This document shows positions 34,931 to 45,058 of a stretch of 47,133 nt of DNA, piece by piece. A program made the translations under genes and the position numbers. The notes beneath the pieces are model-generated. The model did not search any database. It saw nothing but the letters and a program-made list of their open reading frames with translations, and was not told the origin of the DNA. The stretch is taken from positions 1 through 47,133 of the forward strand of contig DASZRK010000052.1 in the NCBI GenBank assembly GCA_035549195.1. Direction: 5' to 3'. Position 1 is the stretch's first letter. Every line of letters begins with the position of its first letter. The DNA is from a bacterium (GTDB lineage Bacteria > Oederibacteriota > Muellerivitia > Muellerivitales > Muellerivitaceae).

Positions 34931-35572
34931 ATGGCATTGCGACTTGGAGATATCGCGCCGGATTTCACGCAGGAGTCGAGCGAAGGGCCTGTCCATTTTT
35001 ATGATTGGGCCGGAAAGAACTGGGTGGTGTTGTTCTCCCACCCGGCGGATTTCACGCCTGTATGCACCACCGAACTGGGTGAGACCGCCCGCTTGAAGCC
35101 CGAGTTCGAGAAGCGCGGGGCCAAGGTGATCGCCCTGTCGGTCGATACGGCGGAGAACCACAAGGGCTGGATCCCGGACATCAACGAGACCCAGAACACC
35201 CGGGTGAATTTCCCCATCCTGGCCGACCACGACCATAAGGTTTCTCTACTCTACGACCTCATCCACCCCAATTCCCTGGCCAACGCCACAGTGCGGTCCG
35301 TCTTCGTCATCGACCCGGACAAAAAGGTGAGGGCCCTTATCACTTATCCGGCCAGCACGGGCCGCAATTTCAACGAGATCCTGCGGGTCATCGATTCCCT
35401 CCAGTTGACGGACAACCATAAGGTGGCCACCCCGGTCAATTGGAAGTACGGGGAGGACGTGGTCATCGTGCCGGCCTTGAAGGATGAGGCCGAGATCCGG
35501 CAGCGTTTCCCGTTGGGATTCAAGGCGGTTCGGCCTTACCTGCGGTTGACGCCCCAGCCGAACAAGAAGTGA
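34931..35572 (+). CDS. 1-Cys peroxiredoxin (Prx6-type)
   Basis: This 213-residue cytoplasmic peroxidase has the peroxidatic Cys45 in HPADFTPVCTTE and no other cysteine, so it belongs to the 1-Cys Prx6 group with the long C-terminal arm (VATPVNWKYGEDVVIVPA). It reduces peroxides with a thiol partner. ATG 34931 has AGGAGG six bases upstream; the frame is open back into leader B but that part is RNA. Two tandem leader RNAs with terminators control it. A known relative, LsfA of Pseudomonas, is induced by sulfate limitation, which suits the neighbouring sulfate genes. Confidence 0.94.
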   Translation: MALRLGDIAPDFTQESSEGPVHFYDWAGKNWVVLFSHPADFTPVCTTELGETARLKPEFEKRGAKVIALSVDTAENHKGWIPDINETQNTRVNFPILADHDHKVSLLYDLIHPNSLANATVRSVFVIDPDKKVRALITYPASTGRNFNEILRVIDSLQLTDNHKVATPVNWKYGEDVVIVPALKDEAEIRQRFPLGFKAVRPYLRLTPQPNKK

Positions 35573-35641
35573 GGGCTCTTTAGAGGGGGGAATCCGGACA
35601 GGAAGGGAGGTGGGAGAGGACAATTAAAGCAGTTGAACGGC

Positions 35642-35718
35642 GGGATTTAATGACCAACTTGCCCCGGCCGGTTCCGGACCGATGTTCTCGGCGCGGACGA
35701 ACAGGGGACTAAAGCGGT
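35642..35718 (+). ncRNA. Unrecognised structured leader RNA, copy C
   Basis: Core: GGGATTTA, an 11-base segment ending CCAACTT, GCCCC, GGCC, a longer hairpin (GTTCCG with CGGAC, T bulged as in copy A), GAACAG, GGGGACTAAAGCGGT. TTTA (35646-35649) pairs with TAAA (35710-35713); CCCC (35662-35665) with GGGG (35704-35707). Copies A and C align without gaps from GGG to the second helix. No clear promoter lies in the 69 bases after the peroxiredoxin stop, so read-through from that gene is possible. Confidence 0.73.
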
Positions 35719-35743
35719 GTTGCGATTATTGTGTTCCACATAA

Positions 35744-35779
35744 TCCCGACCCGCTGATGAAGCGGGGCCGGGATTTTTT
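35744..35779 (+). terminator. Intrinsic terminator of leader RNA C
   Basis: TCCCG (35744-35748) and CCCGCT (35750-35755) pair with CGGGA (35769-35773) and AGCGGG (35761-35766) around a small internal loop; six T residues follow. A separate hairpin (GATTA-TTGTG/CACA-TAATC, 35724-35745) lies just before it. AGCGG of the aptamer end can pair with CCGCT of the terminator arm. Confidence 0.85.
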
Positions 35780-35841
35780 GGTTGGCCCCGAGCGGCGACC
35801 CGCCGCGATACAAAACGGGAAAATTAAAAAAGGGGTAAGAA

Positions 35842-36996
35842 ATGAAAAAGCTATACGTCTATTCGCTGGTCTTACTGGCGGGACTGTTCCTGTCGGTGGG
35901 AAGGGTGGGTGCCGTGGAGGAGCCCAAGCAGGATGCCGATTTCGAGGATACGCCCGCGGAGGTCACGGTCTCCGATATCGAAGGCCTGAACAACCGGATC
36001 AATGACCTGGCGAAGTCGGCCCGGGTCAATGTGCTGTTGCAGGCGCAATACGCGAATTCCGGCGTGCAGTCCCTCCAACCGAAGGGGTTCAAGACCGCAA
36101 CGGGTGGTGCTTCCTACAACGACCTCTTCCTGGGTCGCCGGGCGGAAGTGAGCTTCTCGGGGGACCTGGATAACAAACAGGTCGCCTACCGGGTCCAGTA
36201 TGATTTCCTGGGCTCGACCAGCACCAAGGCGGGTGTGGCTACGGGTTCGCAGTTGAAGGACTACTGGGTTCGGTTGTCCTACATCCCCTTCGCGGACATC
36301 CAGATCGGGCAGCAGCGTTACGCCCAAGGCCTGGAGGCGCGGACTTCCTCGGCCGACCTGGATTTCGCCGATAGCGCCCTGGTGACGAGCGCTGTTGAGG
36401 ACCGCAGGGACCTGGCCATCCAGGTCCAGTCCAGCAAAGTGCCCTTGGGTCCGTTGAAGCTGGAATATGCCGTCGCCCTGGTCCAGGGGTCCGGTCAGAA
36501 CACGCCGGACAACAACGACAACAAGGACCTGGCCGGGAGGATCGGATTGACCTACGGGGAAGCCGACTGGAAGGTCTTTGTCGGGGCCTCGGGTTATGAC
36601 GGATGGGAAAGCACCGTGGCGGCCCATTCCGGGGACCGTAATGCCTTCGGCCTGGAAGGCCGGGTCAATGTTGGCGGTTTGAAGCTCCAGGGTGAGTACA
36701 TCCAAGCCCAATTGGAACCGGGGAACAATTACAACCCCTCCGGCACAGCCCTGTCCCGTCCCCAAGGATGGTACGTTAGCGCGAATTACCGGATCGAGGA
36801 TTGGCGGCCTGGACTCCGTGCGGAATCCTACACCGTGGACTCGACCGTCGGTTCGGCCAACAACCTAAATAATGACGTCCTGACGGCGGGTTTGGACTGG
36901 TTCCATGGGCATGACGACGTGCGTTTGAGCGTCAACTTCGAGGAGCATTTCGCTCAGTACGAACAGGTCATCGGCCAGGTTCAGGTCAAGATCTAA
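35842..36996 (+). CDS. Porin of the phosphate-selective OprO/OprP type
   Basis: This 384-residue protein has a signal peptide ([19 protein letters not shown]), a short helical segment ([20 protein letters not shown], about 35-55) that may form a coiled-coil stalk, and an antiparallel barrel with alternating strands ([24 protein letters not shown], by pattern; [17 protein letters not shown]). It would form an anion-selective outer-membrane pore. ATG 35842 follows GGGGTAAG. Its place between leader RNA C and the sulfate-binding protein suggests it brings sulfate through the outer membrane. Confidence 0.82.
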   Translation: MKKLYVYSLVLLAGLFLSVGRVGAVEEPKQDADFEDTPAEVTVSDIEGLNNRINDLAKSARVNVLLQAQYANSGVQSLQPKGFKTATGGASYNDLFLGRRAEVSFSGDLDNKQVAYRVQYDFLGSTSTKAGVATGSQLKDYWVRLSYIPFADIQIGQQRYAQGLEARTSSADLDFADSALVTSAVEDRRDLAIQVQSSKVPLGPLKLEYAVALVQGSGQNTPDNNDNKDLAGRIGLTYGEADWKVFVGASGYDGWESTVAAHSGDRNAFGLEGRVNVGGLKLQGEYIQAQLEPGNNYNPSGTALSRPQGWYVSANYRIEDWRPGLRAESYTVDSTVGSANNLNNDVLTAGLDWFHGHDDVRLSVNFEEHFAQYEQVIGQVQVKI

Positions 36997-37045
36997 CAAC
37001 CCGCACGGGCCAACGTCCGAGCATCAAAGATCAAGGAGAAGAAAA

Positions 37046-38065
37046 ATGAAAAAGCAATGGATCAAGCGGTTCCTGGCTGTGGCTGTCTTTTGGGTTTCGA
37101 TTTCAAGCGGGTTGGCTTTTGGAGCGGAGGGGAGCGTTCACCTCTTGAACGTGTCCTATGACCCGACCCGGGAGCTTTACCAGGCCTTCAACACGGCCTT
37201 CGCCAAGCACTGGAAGGCCGAGACGGGGCAGGATGTCACGGTGGACCAGTCCCATGGCGGTTCGGGCAAGCAGGCCCGGGCGGTCATCGACGGCCTGGAG
37301 GCGGACGTCGTCACCCTGGCCCTGGCCTCGGACATCGATGCGATCGTGGACAAGTCGAAGCTCATCGGGGAGGACTGGCAGTCTCGTCTTTCCTACAACA
37401 GCACTCCCTACACCTCCACCATTGTGCTGCTGGTGAGGTTCGGGAATCCCAAGGGCATCCATGACTGGGGCGATCTGGTGAAGCCGGGGATCTCGGTCAT
37501 CACCCCCAACCCGAAGACCTCGGGTGGGGCCCGCTGGAACTTCCTGGCGGCTTGGGGTTACGCATTGAAGAAGTATGGGAGCGAGGAAAAGGCCCGGGAA
37601 TTTGTCACGAAGCTCTACAAGAACGTCCCGGTGCTGGATTCGGGGGCACGGGGCTCCACAACCACCTTCGTGGAACGGGGGATCGGGGACGTCCTCATCT
37701 CCTGGGAAAACGAGGCCTACCTGGCGGTCAACGAATTGGGAAAGGGTAAGTTCGAGATCGTCAATCCCTCGGTAAGCATCCTGGCCGAGCCTCCGGTGGC
37801 GGTAGTGGACAAGAACGCCGAAAAGCACGGCACCACCAAAGTGGCGGAAGCCTACCTGAAATACCTTTACTCGGATGAGGGACAGGAGATCGCGGCCAAG
37901 AACTATTACCGGCCGCGCTCGAAGTCGGTCCTGGCCCGTTATTCGTCCACCTTCCCCAAGTTGAATCTCTTCACCATCAATAAGGTGTTCGGTGGATGGA
38001 AGAAGACGCAAGCGGCTTATTTCGGGGACGGGGGCGTGTTCGACCAGATCTACCAGCTTAAATAA
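37046..38065 (+). CDS. sbp: Periplasmic sulfate-binding protein
   Basis: This 339-residue exported solute-binding protein has a signal peptide ([18 protein letters not shown]) and the strong Sbp/CysP signatures [63 protein letters not shown] and [13 protein letters not shown]. It delivers sulfate (or thiosulfate) to CysTWA. AAGGAG precedes ATG 37046. A strong terminator at 38110 separates it from the rest of the cluster, which would give more binding protein than transporter. Confidence 0.95.
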   Translation: MKKQWIKRFLAVAVFWVSISSGLAFGAEGSVHLLNVSYDPTRELYQAFNTAFAKHWKAETGQDVTVDQSHGGSGKQARAVIDGLEADVVTLALASDIDAIVDKSKLIGEDWQSRLSYNSTPYTSTIVLLVRFGNPKGIHDWGDLVKPGISVITPNPKTSGGARWNFLAAWGYALKKYGSEEKAREFVTKLYKNVPVLDSGARGSTTTFVERGIGDVLISWENEAYLAVNELGKGKFEIVNPSVSILAEPPVAVVDKNAEKHGTTKVAEAYLKYLYSDEGQEIAAKNYYRPRSKSVLARYSSTFPKLNLFTINKVFGGWKKTQAAYFGDGGVFDQIYQLK

Positions 38066-38109
38066 TTCCGGACCAATGGGAGGGTCTCTCCCCCTCTTTT
38101 CCGGGTCGA

Positions 38110-38147
38110 CGCGGGGAACGTGTCAGGGACGTTTCCCGCGATTTTTT
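38110..38147 (+). terminator. Rho-independent terminator after sbp
   Basis: A 12-bp stem, CGCGGGGAACGT (38110-38121) with ACGTTTCCCGCG (38129-38140, one G-U), has a 7-base loop and six T residues (38142-38147). It should make most transcripts end after sbp, leaving read-through or an unseen promoter for the HPr-like gene and permeases. Confidence 0.9.
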
Positions 38148-38205
38148 CAAAGGGGCTTGCGGCGTTTCGGCCCTAGCTCCACTTGGGATCGTAGTGTAAT
38201 CGATC

Positions 38206-38535
38206 ATGGAATGGACAGTTCCTGAACAACACGAACCGATATGGGTTCAAGGTATCCCCGTGAAGATCATTGAAGAGATCCCGATCCTACACCGATTGGG
38301 AATGCATTTGAGGGCCGGGGCAGAGCTGGTGCGGGTCACCAGCCGTTTCAAGAGCCGCATTTGGGTCACCGCCGGCGGCCACACAGTGGAAGCCAAAAGC
38401 CTCCTGGGACTCTTAACCCTTGGGGCCATTTATGGTACGTTACTCGAGTTTTCGGCCGAGGGGGAGGATGCGTCCCAGGCCATCCAAGCCATCCGTTCGT
38501 TGCTCAAGGAATGGGAAAACAAGACCGAATTATGA
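38206..38535 (+). CDS. HPr-like phosphocarrier domain protein in the sulfate operon
   Basis: This 109-residue protein has an N-terminal extension of about 25 residues and an HPr fold. The phospho-His site reads LGMHLRAGAEL (His34), where GLHARPA is usual: the Arg is kept and the Pro is lost. Ser65 in AKSLLGLLTLGA corresponds to the regulatory Ser46 of HPr, with the same 31-residue spacing. It has no other PTS gene nearby and overlaps cysT by four bases (ATGA). I infer it regulates the transporter or another enzyme through phosphorylation; a sugar-transport HPr is less likely in this setting. Confidence 0.8.
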   Translation: MEWTVPEQHEPIWVQGIPVKIIEEIPILHRLGMHLRAGAELVRVTSRFKSRIWVTAGGHTVEAKSLLGLLTLGAIYGTLLEFSAEGEDASQAIQAIRSLLKEWENKTEL

Positions 38536-39362
38536 AATCCTTCAACAACACCGGGGTCCTTCCGGGTTTTGGACCGACCCTGGGCTTTACCCTCGCCTAC
38601 CTAGGCCTTATCGTCCTCATTCCCTTGGGAGCCATGGTCCTGAAGACCACGGACCTGACCTGGGGACAATTCCTCCAGACTGTGACCGAACCCCGTGCGG
38701 TGGCCTCCTACAAACTGACCTTCAGCGCTTCTTTCGTGGGGGCTTTGATCAATTCCGTCTTTGGCGTGATCGTCGCTTGGGTCCTCGTCCGTTATGAGTT
38801 CCCCGGCAAACGGGTCATGGACGCCCTTGTGGACCTGCCTTTCGCCCTGCCGACAGCCGTGGCAGGGATCACCTTGACCGCCCTCTATGCGCCCAATGGA
38901 TGGATCGGAAGTCGGCTGGAACCTTTGGGGATCAAGGTGGCCTATACCCCTTTGGGGATCATCTTGGCCTTGACCTTCATCGGACTTCCTTTTGTGGTGC
39001 GGACCCTTCAACCGGTGCTGGAATCGCTGGATCCTGAGATGGAAAAGGCCGCGGTTTCCCTGGGAGCAAACCGTTGGTACACCATCCGTCGGGTCATCCT
39101 GCCCACGTTGGTCCCCGCCTGGATCACCGGTTTTTCGCTGGCTTTCGCCCGGGCCGTCGGCGAGTACGGATCGGTGGTCTTCATCGCGGGCAACATGCCC
39201 ATGAAGACCGAGATCACCCCGCTCTTGATCATCACGAAGCTGGAGCAGTACGACTACGTTGGCGCCACCTCCCTGGGGGTGGTCATGCTGGTCATCTCCT
39301 TTTTCTCCCTTTTGACCATCAATTGGCTTCAATCCCGCGCCGGTAATTACCGGACCCATTGA
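38532..39362 (+). CDS. cysT: Sulfate ABC transporter permease CysT
   Basis: This 276-residue inner-membrane permease has about six helices. Its family marks are [24 protein letters not shown] (by pattern), [24 protein letters not shown], and the ATPase-coupling EAA loop [21 protein letters not shown], with the typical [12 protein letters not shown] after it. With CysW and CysA it imports sulfate/thiosulfate. The ATG overlaps the stop of the HPr-like gene, so the two proteins are translationally coupled. cysW follows 16 bases later. Confidence 0.95.
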   Translation: MKSFNNTGVLPGFGPTLGFTLAYLGLIVLIPLGAMVLKTTDLTWGQFLQTVTEPRAVASYKLTFSASFVGALINSVFGVIVAWVLVRYEFPGKRVMDALVDLPFALPTAVAGITLTALYAPNGWIGSRLEPLGIKVAYTPLGIILALTFIGLPFVVRTLQPVLESLDPEMEKAAVSLGANRWYTIRRVILPTLVPAWITGFSLAFARAVGEYGSVVFIAGNMPMKTEITPLLIITKLEQYDYVGATSLGVVMLVISFFSLLTINWLQSRAGNYRTH

Positions 39363-39378
39363 GGAAAGGAAAGACGCC

Positions 39379-40287
39379 ATGCCCCAAGAGACGTTGATTG
39401 TCGTAGTGAGGGGAGACCGTCTCGGCGACCCCACCCGGGCCTTGACCGAGCCCCGTTTCGTCCGGTGGGGTTTGATCCTGTTGGCCCTCCTTTTCATGGG
39501 GCTCTTCCTGATCGTGCCATTGGCCCAGGTCTTCACGGCGGCGATGGCCAAGGGAGTGGATTATTATCTCGAGGCCATCCGGGAGCCGGTGGCTTTCGCG
39601 GCCATCCGGTTGACGTTGATCGCGGCCTTTTTCGCCGTCCTTTTCAACGGTCTTTTCGGCCTGGCATCGGCCTGGGCCATTACCAAGTTCCGGTTTCCCG
39701 GGAAAAGCTTGTTGATCACGCTCATCGACCTTCCCTTTACGGTCTCACCGGTCGTTTCGGGCCTGATCTACGTCCTTCTTTTCGGCCTTCAGGGGCTGAT
39801 GGGCCATTGGCTGAAGGACCACAATATCCAGATCATTTTCGCGGTGCCCGGAATCGTCCTGGCCACCATCTTCGTCACCTTTCCGTTCGTTTCCCGGGAA
39901 CTCATCCCCCTCATGCAGGAACAGGGGAGCGAGGAAGAGGAGGCCGCTTTGGTTCTTGGCGCCGGTGGGTGGCAGATTTTCTGGAAGGTGACGCTTCCCA
40001 ATATCCAATGGGGGCTCCTATACGGTGTCATCCTCTGCAATGCCCGTGCGATGGGGGAGTTCGGGGCCGTCTCTGTGGTATCCGGCCATGTACGGGGGAT
40101 GACCAACACCCTTCCGCTCCACGTTGAGATCCTCTACAACGAGTATAATTTCGCGGCGGCCTTCGCCGTGGCTTCCCTTCTCACCTTCCTCGCCATCCTG
40201 ACCTTGATCGCCAAGTCACTGGTGGGGGCCAAGTACGCCCTCGAGCGCGAACATTTGCCCGATGAGATCCATGGAGGGTTGGCATGA
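39379..40287 (+). CDS. cysW: Sulfate ABC transporter permease CysW
   Basis: This 302-residue membrane partner of CysT shows [39 protein letters not shown], and the EAA loop [22 protein letters not shown], with [15 protein letters not shown] after it, all typical of CysW. It has a long cytoplasmic N-terminus ([20 protein letters not shown]) before helix one. GAGGAAAGG precedes ATG 39379. Its stop overlaps the cysA start (ATGA). Confidence 0.95.
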   Translation: MPQETLIVVVRGDRLGDPTRALTEPRFVRWGLILLALLFMGLFLIVPLAQVFTAAMAKGVDYYLEAIREPVAFAAIRLTLIAAFFAVLFNGLFGLASAWAITKFRFPGKSLLITLIDLPFTVSPVVSGLIYVLLFGLQGLMGHWLKDHNIQIIFAVPGIVLATIFVTFPFVSRELIPLMQEQGSEEEEAALVLGAGGWQIFWKVTLPNIQWGLLYGVILCNARAMGEFGAVSVVSGHVRGMTNTLPLHVEILYNEYNFAAAFAVASLLTFLAILTLIAKSLVGAKYALEREHLPDEIHGGLA

Positions 40288-41324
40288 GCATCGAAGTACG
40301 GGAGTTGAGCAAGACCTTCAACGGGTTCAAGGCCGTGAAAGGTGTGAGCGTTAAATTGGAGACCGGTTCCTTGACCGCCCTTTTGGGGCCTTCCGGATCC
40401 GGGAAAAGCACCCTTTTGCGCATGATCGCCGGGCTGGAGACCCCCGATTCGGGTGAGATCCACCTGACCGGACGGGAAGCCACATTTGCCTCGGCCAAGG
40501 AAAGGAACGTGGGCTTCGTCTTCCAGCATTACGCCCTTTTCAAGCACATGACGGTCTTTGAGAACATCGCTTTCGGCCTCAGGGTCCGGAAACAAGGGGA
40601 AAAAGAGATACGGGAGAGAGTCTATGACCTCCTCAACCTGATCCAATTGAAGGGCTATGAGAAAAGGTTCCCGGCCCAGTTGTCGGGAGGCCAGCGCCAG
40701 CGTGTGGCCGTGGCGCGGGCCTTGGCACCGCGTCCGGAGGTCCTTCTGCTGGACGAGCCGTTCGGGGCACTGGACGCCAAGGTACGGGAGGAATTACGGG
40801 AATGGATCCTGAAACTCCATGAGGAGACCAATGTCACGACCCTCTTCGTGACCCATGACCAGCAGGAAGCCATGGAGGTGGCCAGTCGGATCCTCATCAT
40901 GAACCATGGGGTCATCGAACAGGACGGGACGCCCATCGAGATCTTCGACAAGCCCTCGACCCATTTCATCGCCCAGTTCGTGGGGGAGACCAACTACATC
41001 GATACGGAAGTGGCCGAAAAGGGATTGGCGGTTTGGGGCCCCTTCCGGTTCTCGGTCAGTCCTTCTTTGCCGCCCAAACAGAAGATCCGGATCTATTTTC
41101 GGCCCAATGACGTTTACGTGACGGCCCAGTTCGAGACCCTGCAGGTGCGGGCCAAGATCGCCAAGAGCCGCTTCAAGGGAACGGTCATCGAGTACCAGTT
41201 GGATATCGGGGGTGATAAGAGGATCTTCGCCCAGGTCCCCAAGGGGGTCGCCCTGGCCAGCGGGTTCAAGGACGGTCAGGATGTTTATGCCGCTATCACG
41301 GCTTTCCACGTATTCCCCCTCTAG
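40284..41324 (+). CDS. cysA: Sulfate ABC transporter ATPase CysA
   Basis: This 346-residue ATP-binding subunit has Walker [10 protein letters not shown], the Q-loop [14 protein letters not shown], signature [15 protein letters not shown], Walker [16 protein letters not shown], and the H-loop [12 protein letters not shown]-terminal TOBE-like regulatory domain (about 235-346, with [13 protein letters not shown] before it) is usual for CysA. It powers sulfate uptake through CysT and CysW. The 113-base gap after it, before cysD, holds a GCCCGC/GCGGGC inverted repeat without a clear T-run. Confidence 0.96.
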   Translation: MSIEVRELSKTFNGFKAVKGVSVKLETGSLTALLGPSGSGKSTLLRMIAGLETPDSGEIHLTGREATFASAKERNVGFVFQHYALFKHMTVFENIAFGLRVRKQGEKEIRERVYDLLNLIQLKGYEKRFPAQLSGGQRQRVAVARALAPRPEVLLLDEPFGALDAKVREELREWILKLHEETNVTTLFVTHDQQEAMEVASRILIMNHGVIEQDGTPIEIFDKPSTHFIAQFVGETNYIDTEVAEKGLAVWGPFRFSVSPSLPPKQKIRIYFRPNDVYVTAQFETLQVRAKIAKSRFKGTVIEYQLDIGGDKRIFAQVPKGVALASGFKDGQDVYAAITAFHVFPL

Positions 41325-41437
41325 GCGGTTGAGGAAAACCACGGGAAAGTGTATTTTTGGGGTCCTTTTTGGCCCGCTCCCTGGAAACGCCCCTGCGGGC
41401 GACCGAATAATGGCCTGAAAACAACAGGAAGATCGAC

Positions 41438-42361
41438 ATGACGACGACCCTCTCCAATCGAACCATCTCCCACCTGCGCCAACTGGAAGCGGAAAGCATC
41501 CATATCATCCGCGAGGTGGCGGCCGAGTTCAAAAACCCCGTCATGCTCTATTCGGTGGGGAAGGACTCCTCCTGCATGGTCCGCCTCGCGCAGAAGGCCT
41601 TCCACCCCGGCAAGATCCCTTTTCCCCTGATGCATGTGGATACGGGCTACAAGTTCCCCGAGATGTACGAGTTCCGCGACAAGTTCATCGCCGATATCGG
41701 CGCCAAGCTCTTCGTGGAGCGCAACGAGAAGGCCATCGCCGAGGGTTCCAGCCCCTTCAAATACGGGGTCCAGAAATGCTGCGGTCTTTTAAAGACCCAG
41801 GGCCTGCTGGACGGGCTCACCAAGCACGGTTTTGACGCCGCCTTCGGGGGTGCCCGCCGCGAGGAGGAAAAGTCCAGGGCCAAGGAGCGGGTCTATTCTT
41901 TCCGGGATGCTTTCGGCCAATGGGACCCCAAGAACCAGCGGCCCGAACTTTGGGACCTCTATAACTCCAAGATCAACGAAGGGGAGTCCATCCGGGTCTT
42001 TCCCTTGTCCAACTGGACCGAACTGGATATCTGGCTCTATATCGAGATGGAAAAGATCCCTGTGGTCCCCATTTACTTCACCCATACCCGCAAGATCATC
42101 AAGCGCAACAACCTGCTCATCCCCTGGGTCTCCCACATCCCCATCCTGGAAGGGGACGAGATCAAGGAGATGCGGGTCCGCTTTCGGTCCTTGGGCTGCA
42201 TGTCCTGCACGGGAGCGGTCCAGAACGAGAAGGAAGTCCACGACCTTCGGGGCATCATCGAGGACCTCATCCAGACGCGGAAGAGCGAGCGGGAGAACCG
42301 CATCATCGACCACGGCTCCGACAGCTCCATGGAACAGAAGAAGAAGGAGGGTTACTTTTGA
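41438..42361 (+). CDS. cysD: Sulfate adenylyltransferase subunit 2
   Basis: This 307-residue PP-loop enzyme makes adenosine 5'-phosphosulfate from ATP and sulfate together with CysN. Hallmarks are [22 protein letters not shown] (by pattern), [54 protein letters not shown] and [14 protein letters not shown]. Length is normal. AGGAAG lies 7 bases before ATG 41438. It overlaps cysN by four bases. Confidence 0.97.
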   Translation: MTTTLSNRTISHLRQLEAESIHIIREVAAEFKNPVMLYSVGKDSSCMVRLAQKAFHPGKIPFPLMHVDTGYKFPEMYEFRDKFIADIGAKLFVERNEKAIAEGSSPFKYGVQKCCGLLKTQGLLDGLTKHGFDAAFGGARREEEKSRAKERVYSFRDAFGQWDPKNQRPELWDLYNSKINEGESIRVFPLSNWTELDIWLYIEMEKIPVVPIYFTHTRKIIKRNNLLIPWVSHIPILEGDEIKEMRVRFRSLGCMSCTGAVQNEKEVHDLRGIIEDLIQTRKSERENRIIDHGSDSSMEQKKKEGYF

Positions 42362-43650
42362 CCCTCAGTGCCAAGACCCTCCTCAATTACGAACAGATGG
42401 ACATGCTGCGCTTTTCGACGGCGGGGAGCGTGGACGACGGGAAATCGACCCTGATCGGACGCTTGCTCTACGATTCCCGTGGTGTCTTTGAGGATCAGCT
42501 TGACGCCATCCGCAAGACCACCCAGCGCAAGGGCGGTGAGGACATCGATTTCGCCCTCATCACCGACGGCCTGGCCGCCGAGCGGGAGCAAGGCATCACC
42601 ATCGACGTGGCTTACCGCTATTTCGCCACCGCCAAGCGCAAGTTCATCATCGCCGATACCCCGGGCCACGAGCAGTACACCCGGAACATGGTCACGGGGG
42701 CCTCGACGGCGGACCTGGCCATCATCCTCATCGACGCCCGCAACGGGGTCATGATCCAATCCAAACGGCACGGCTATATCGCCAAGCTCCTGGGCATTCC
42801 CCACATCGTGGTGGCGGTCAACAAGATGGACCTGGTGGATTTCAAACAGGACGTTTTCGAGCGGATCAAGAAGGATTACACGGATTTCTTTTCCCAATTG
42901 GTGGCCGATAACCCGGCGGCCCCGAGCCTCGCCAACCTGGAATTCATCCCCATCTCGGCCCTCAAAGGGGACAACGTCACCACGAAGAGCCCCAACATGC
43001 CCTGGTTCACGGGAAAACCCCTCCTGGAGTTGCTCGAGACCATCGAGATCTCCAAGGACCGCAACCTGGACGATTTCCGTTTCCCCGTCCAACTGGTGCT
43101 CAGGCCCAACCTGGATTACCGGGGATTCGCCGGAAAAGTGGCCTCGGGCATCGCCCAAAAGGGCAAGCCGGTCATTGCCCTGCCTTCCGGCTTCACCTCG
43201 ACCCTGAAGGCCATCGACTCCTTCGAGGGGGAATCGGACGAGGCCTTCCCCCCCATGAGCGTGACGCTCCGTTTGGCCGATGAGATCGATATTTCCCGGG
43301 GCGACATGATCTGCTATCCGGAGAACAAACCCACGGTCGCCAACCGCTTCCAGGCCAACCTTTGTTGGATGGTCAAGGAACCCATGGCCCTGAAGAAGAA
43401 ATACGTCCTGAAATTGGCCGCGACCGAGGTGAAGGCCATGATCTCGGGCATCCAATGGGTGCGGGACATGAAAACGCTGGAGAAGAACCCGGCCTCCGAA
43501 TTGAACCTCAACGATATCGCCTTGGTCGAGGTGCAGACCTTGAAACCCATCTGTTTCGATCCCTATACCCGCAACCGGGCCACGGGGAGCTTCATCCTCA
43601 TCGATGAGCTCAACAACAACACCGTCGCCGCGGGGATGATCGTTGGCTAA
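42358..43650 (+). CDS. cysN: Sulfate adenylyltransferase subunit 1 (GTPase)
   Basis: This 430-residue EF-Tu-like GTPase drives APS synthesis by CysD. The G motifs are visible: [39 protein letters not shown]. It ends after the beta-barrel domains and has no C-terminal APS kinase (CysC) domain, and neither APS/PAPS reductase nor sulfite reductase is in the window. TTG 42358 overlaps the cysD stop (TTGA) after a GGAGGG. The next gene overlaps its end by 8 bases. Confidence 0.96.
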   Translation: MTLSAKTLLNYEQMDMLRFSTAGSVDDGKSTLIGRLLYDSRGVFEDQLDAIRKTTQRKGGEDIDFALITDGLAAEREQGITIDVAYRYFATAKRKFIIADTPGHEQYTRNMVTGASTADLAIILIDARNGVMIQSKRHGYIAKLLGIPHIVVAVNKMDLVDFKQDVFERIKKDYTDFFSQLVADNPAAPSLANLEFIPISALKGDNVTTKSPNMPWFTGKPLLELLETIEISKDRNLDDFRFPVQLVLRPNLDYRGFAGKVASGIAQKGKPVIALPSGFTSTLKAIDSFEGESDEAFPPMSVTLRLADEIDISRGDMICYPENKPTVANRFQANLCWMVKEPMALKKKYVLKLAATEVKAMISGIQWVRDMKTLEKNPASELNLNDIALVEVQTLKPICFDPYTRNRATGSFILIDELNNNTVAAGMIVG

Positions 43651-45058
43651 GGACGGGATCCGGTCCTCTCCGGAGACCCTGTTGTGGATCATCGCCGGTT
43701 TCGCCTTCCTCTATTGGCTCGCCGGATTTCCACTGCTCTTTGACCGGTTGGTCTGTCCCTTCCAAGTCGCCCAGGGAGAAGCCGCCAATGTCGAATTCGG
43801 CCGGATCCTGGCCCGGGGGGAGAACCTCTATTTCGACCCGGCCCATGGACCATTCCTCTACCCGGCCTACCCTCCCTTGTTCCCCCTCCTTCTTTGCTTT
43901 TTATCCAAACTTCTGTCCGCCCCTTTTTTTCCGGGGAGGCTCTTGGCATTGTCGGGCTATCTGGCTTGCGGCGGTCTTCTCCTGGCCTGGGGTTGGCGGC
44001 GTTGGGACAAGGCTTGGTGTGCCGCCTTGCTTTTCCTCTTTTGGGTCTCTCCCACCGGGCGGGTCTGGGGGACGATGGGAAGGATGGACACCCTTCTTCT
44101 GGCGGTGGAATTCGGCGCATTCCTCCTTCTTTACGGTGACGATGAAAAGAAAGGACGCAGGCTTCCACTGGCCGCCGCCTTATCGGCCTTGGCCCTTCTT
44201 CTCAAACAGAGCGCGCTGATCCTCTTGATGGCCTATAGCGTTTCGGCCATCCGGAAAGGGGATTATCGGGTCCTGGCACGGTTCCTTGCCTTTTCCCTCG
44301 TTCCGGTGGCGGCCGCCTATTTGTTGTTGCAATGGTCGAGCGGAGGCTGGTTCTTCTTCTGGAACTTCCGGGCACTGCCCCTGACCTTCCATTGGTCGGG
44401 CTTTTTTTACTATCTCCGCGCCGCCGTGGTCCCCGAAGAAGGGTGGTTGTTCCTGGCGGTCGGTCTCACACTGATCCTCCGTGACTTGCGTCCCCTGCTG
44501 AAGTGGCAGCTCTTTTTCTCTTTCTTGCTCTTGTTGGCCCTGGGGAGGGAAGGCGCCGCCGAAAATTACCTCTTGGAACCCTGGCTTTACGGGATCTTCG
44601 CCCTGGGGGAAGGGTGGGGAAGGGTCGTTGGGAAGTCAAAGGCCCCATCTTGGGCCGGATGGACGGTGGCCTGTCTTTTGCTCGTGGGTTTGCTCTTGTT
44701 CCTGGTCCGTCCCTTGCCGCGGTTGCCGAGCCGTGAAGAGATGGCCATGAAATCATCCGCCCTTTCGATCTACCGTCAGCCCGGAGAACACCTGGCCTTG
44801 GATGCGGACCTTCCTTTGATGGCCGGGAAGAAGGTCTGGATCATGCCCATGGAATACACGGCCATGGTGGAGTCGGGGAAGTTGGACATGGGGCCTTTTT
44901 TGAAGGCTATTCGAGAAAGGAAGTTCGCGACCATCGAACTTTATGACCTGGACCGGCAATATCTTCTTCCTGCGAAGGCGGTGGAAGCCGTCGAGGCTTC
45001 CTACCAGGTCGCTTTCAAGGGATTCGGCCGTCGCTGGTACGTTCCCAGGGTCCGTTGA
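43643..45058 (+). CDS. Polytopic membrane protein, GT-C-type glycosyltransferase candidate
   Basis: This 471-residue protein has about nine to ten membrane helices and a soluble C-terminus (about 375-471). The first extracytoplasmic loop carries an acidic site (VAQGEAANVEFGRILARGENLY) followed by YPAYPPLFPLLL, as in many GT-C enzymes that use polyprenyl-linked sugars; WGTMGRMDTLLLAVEF is another typical patch. TTG 43643 overlaps cysN by 8 bases, so it is probably in the same transcript, although no sulfur role is evident. It could glycosylate a lipid or surface protein. The specific family is not assigned. Confidence 0.72.
   Translation: MAKDGIRSSPETLLWIIAGFAFLYWLAGFPLLFDRLVCPFQVAQGEAANVEFGRILARGENLYFDPAHGPFLYPAYPPLFPLLLCFLSKLLSAPFFPGRLLALSGYLACGGLLLAWGWRRWDKAWCAALLFLFWVSPTGRVWGTMGRMDTLLLAVEFGAFLLLYGDDEKKGRRLPLAAALSALALLLKQSALILLMAYSVSAIRKGDYRVLARFLAFSLVPVAAAYLLLQWSSGGWFFFWNFRALPLTFHWSGFFYYLRAAVVPEEGWLFLAVGLTLILRDLRPLLKWQLFFSFLLLLALGREGAAENYLLEPWLYGIFALGEGWGRVVGKSKAPSWAGWTVACLLLVGLLLFLVRPLPRLPSREEMAMKSSALSIYRQPGEHLALDADLPLMAGKKVWIMPMEYTAMVESGKLDMGPFLKAIRERKFATIELYDLDRQYLLPAKAVEAVEASYQVAFKGFGRRWYVPRVR

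Noticed and set aside
42352-43692. 446-codon minus-strand frame
   Set aside because: Antisense to cysN, which has all GTPase motifs.
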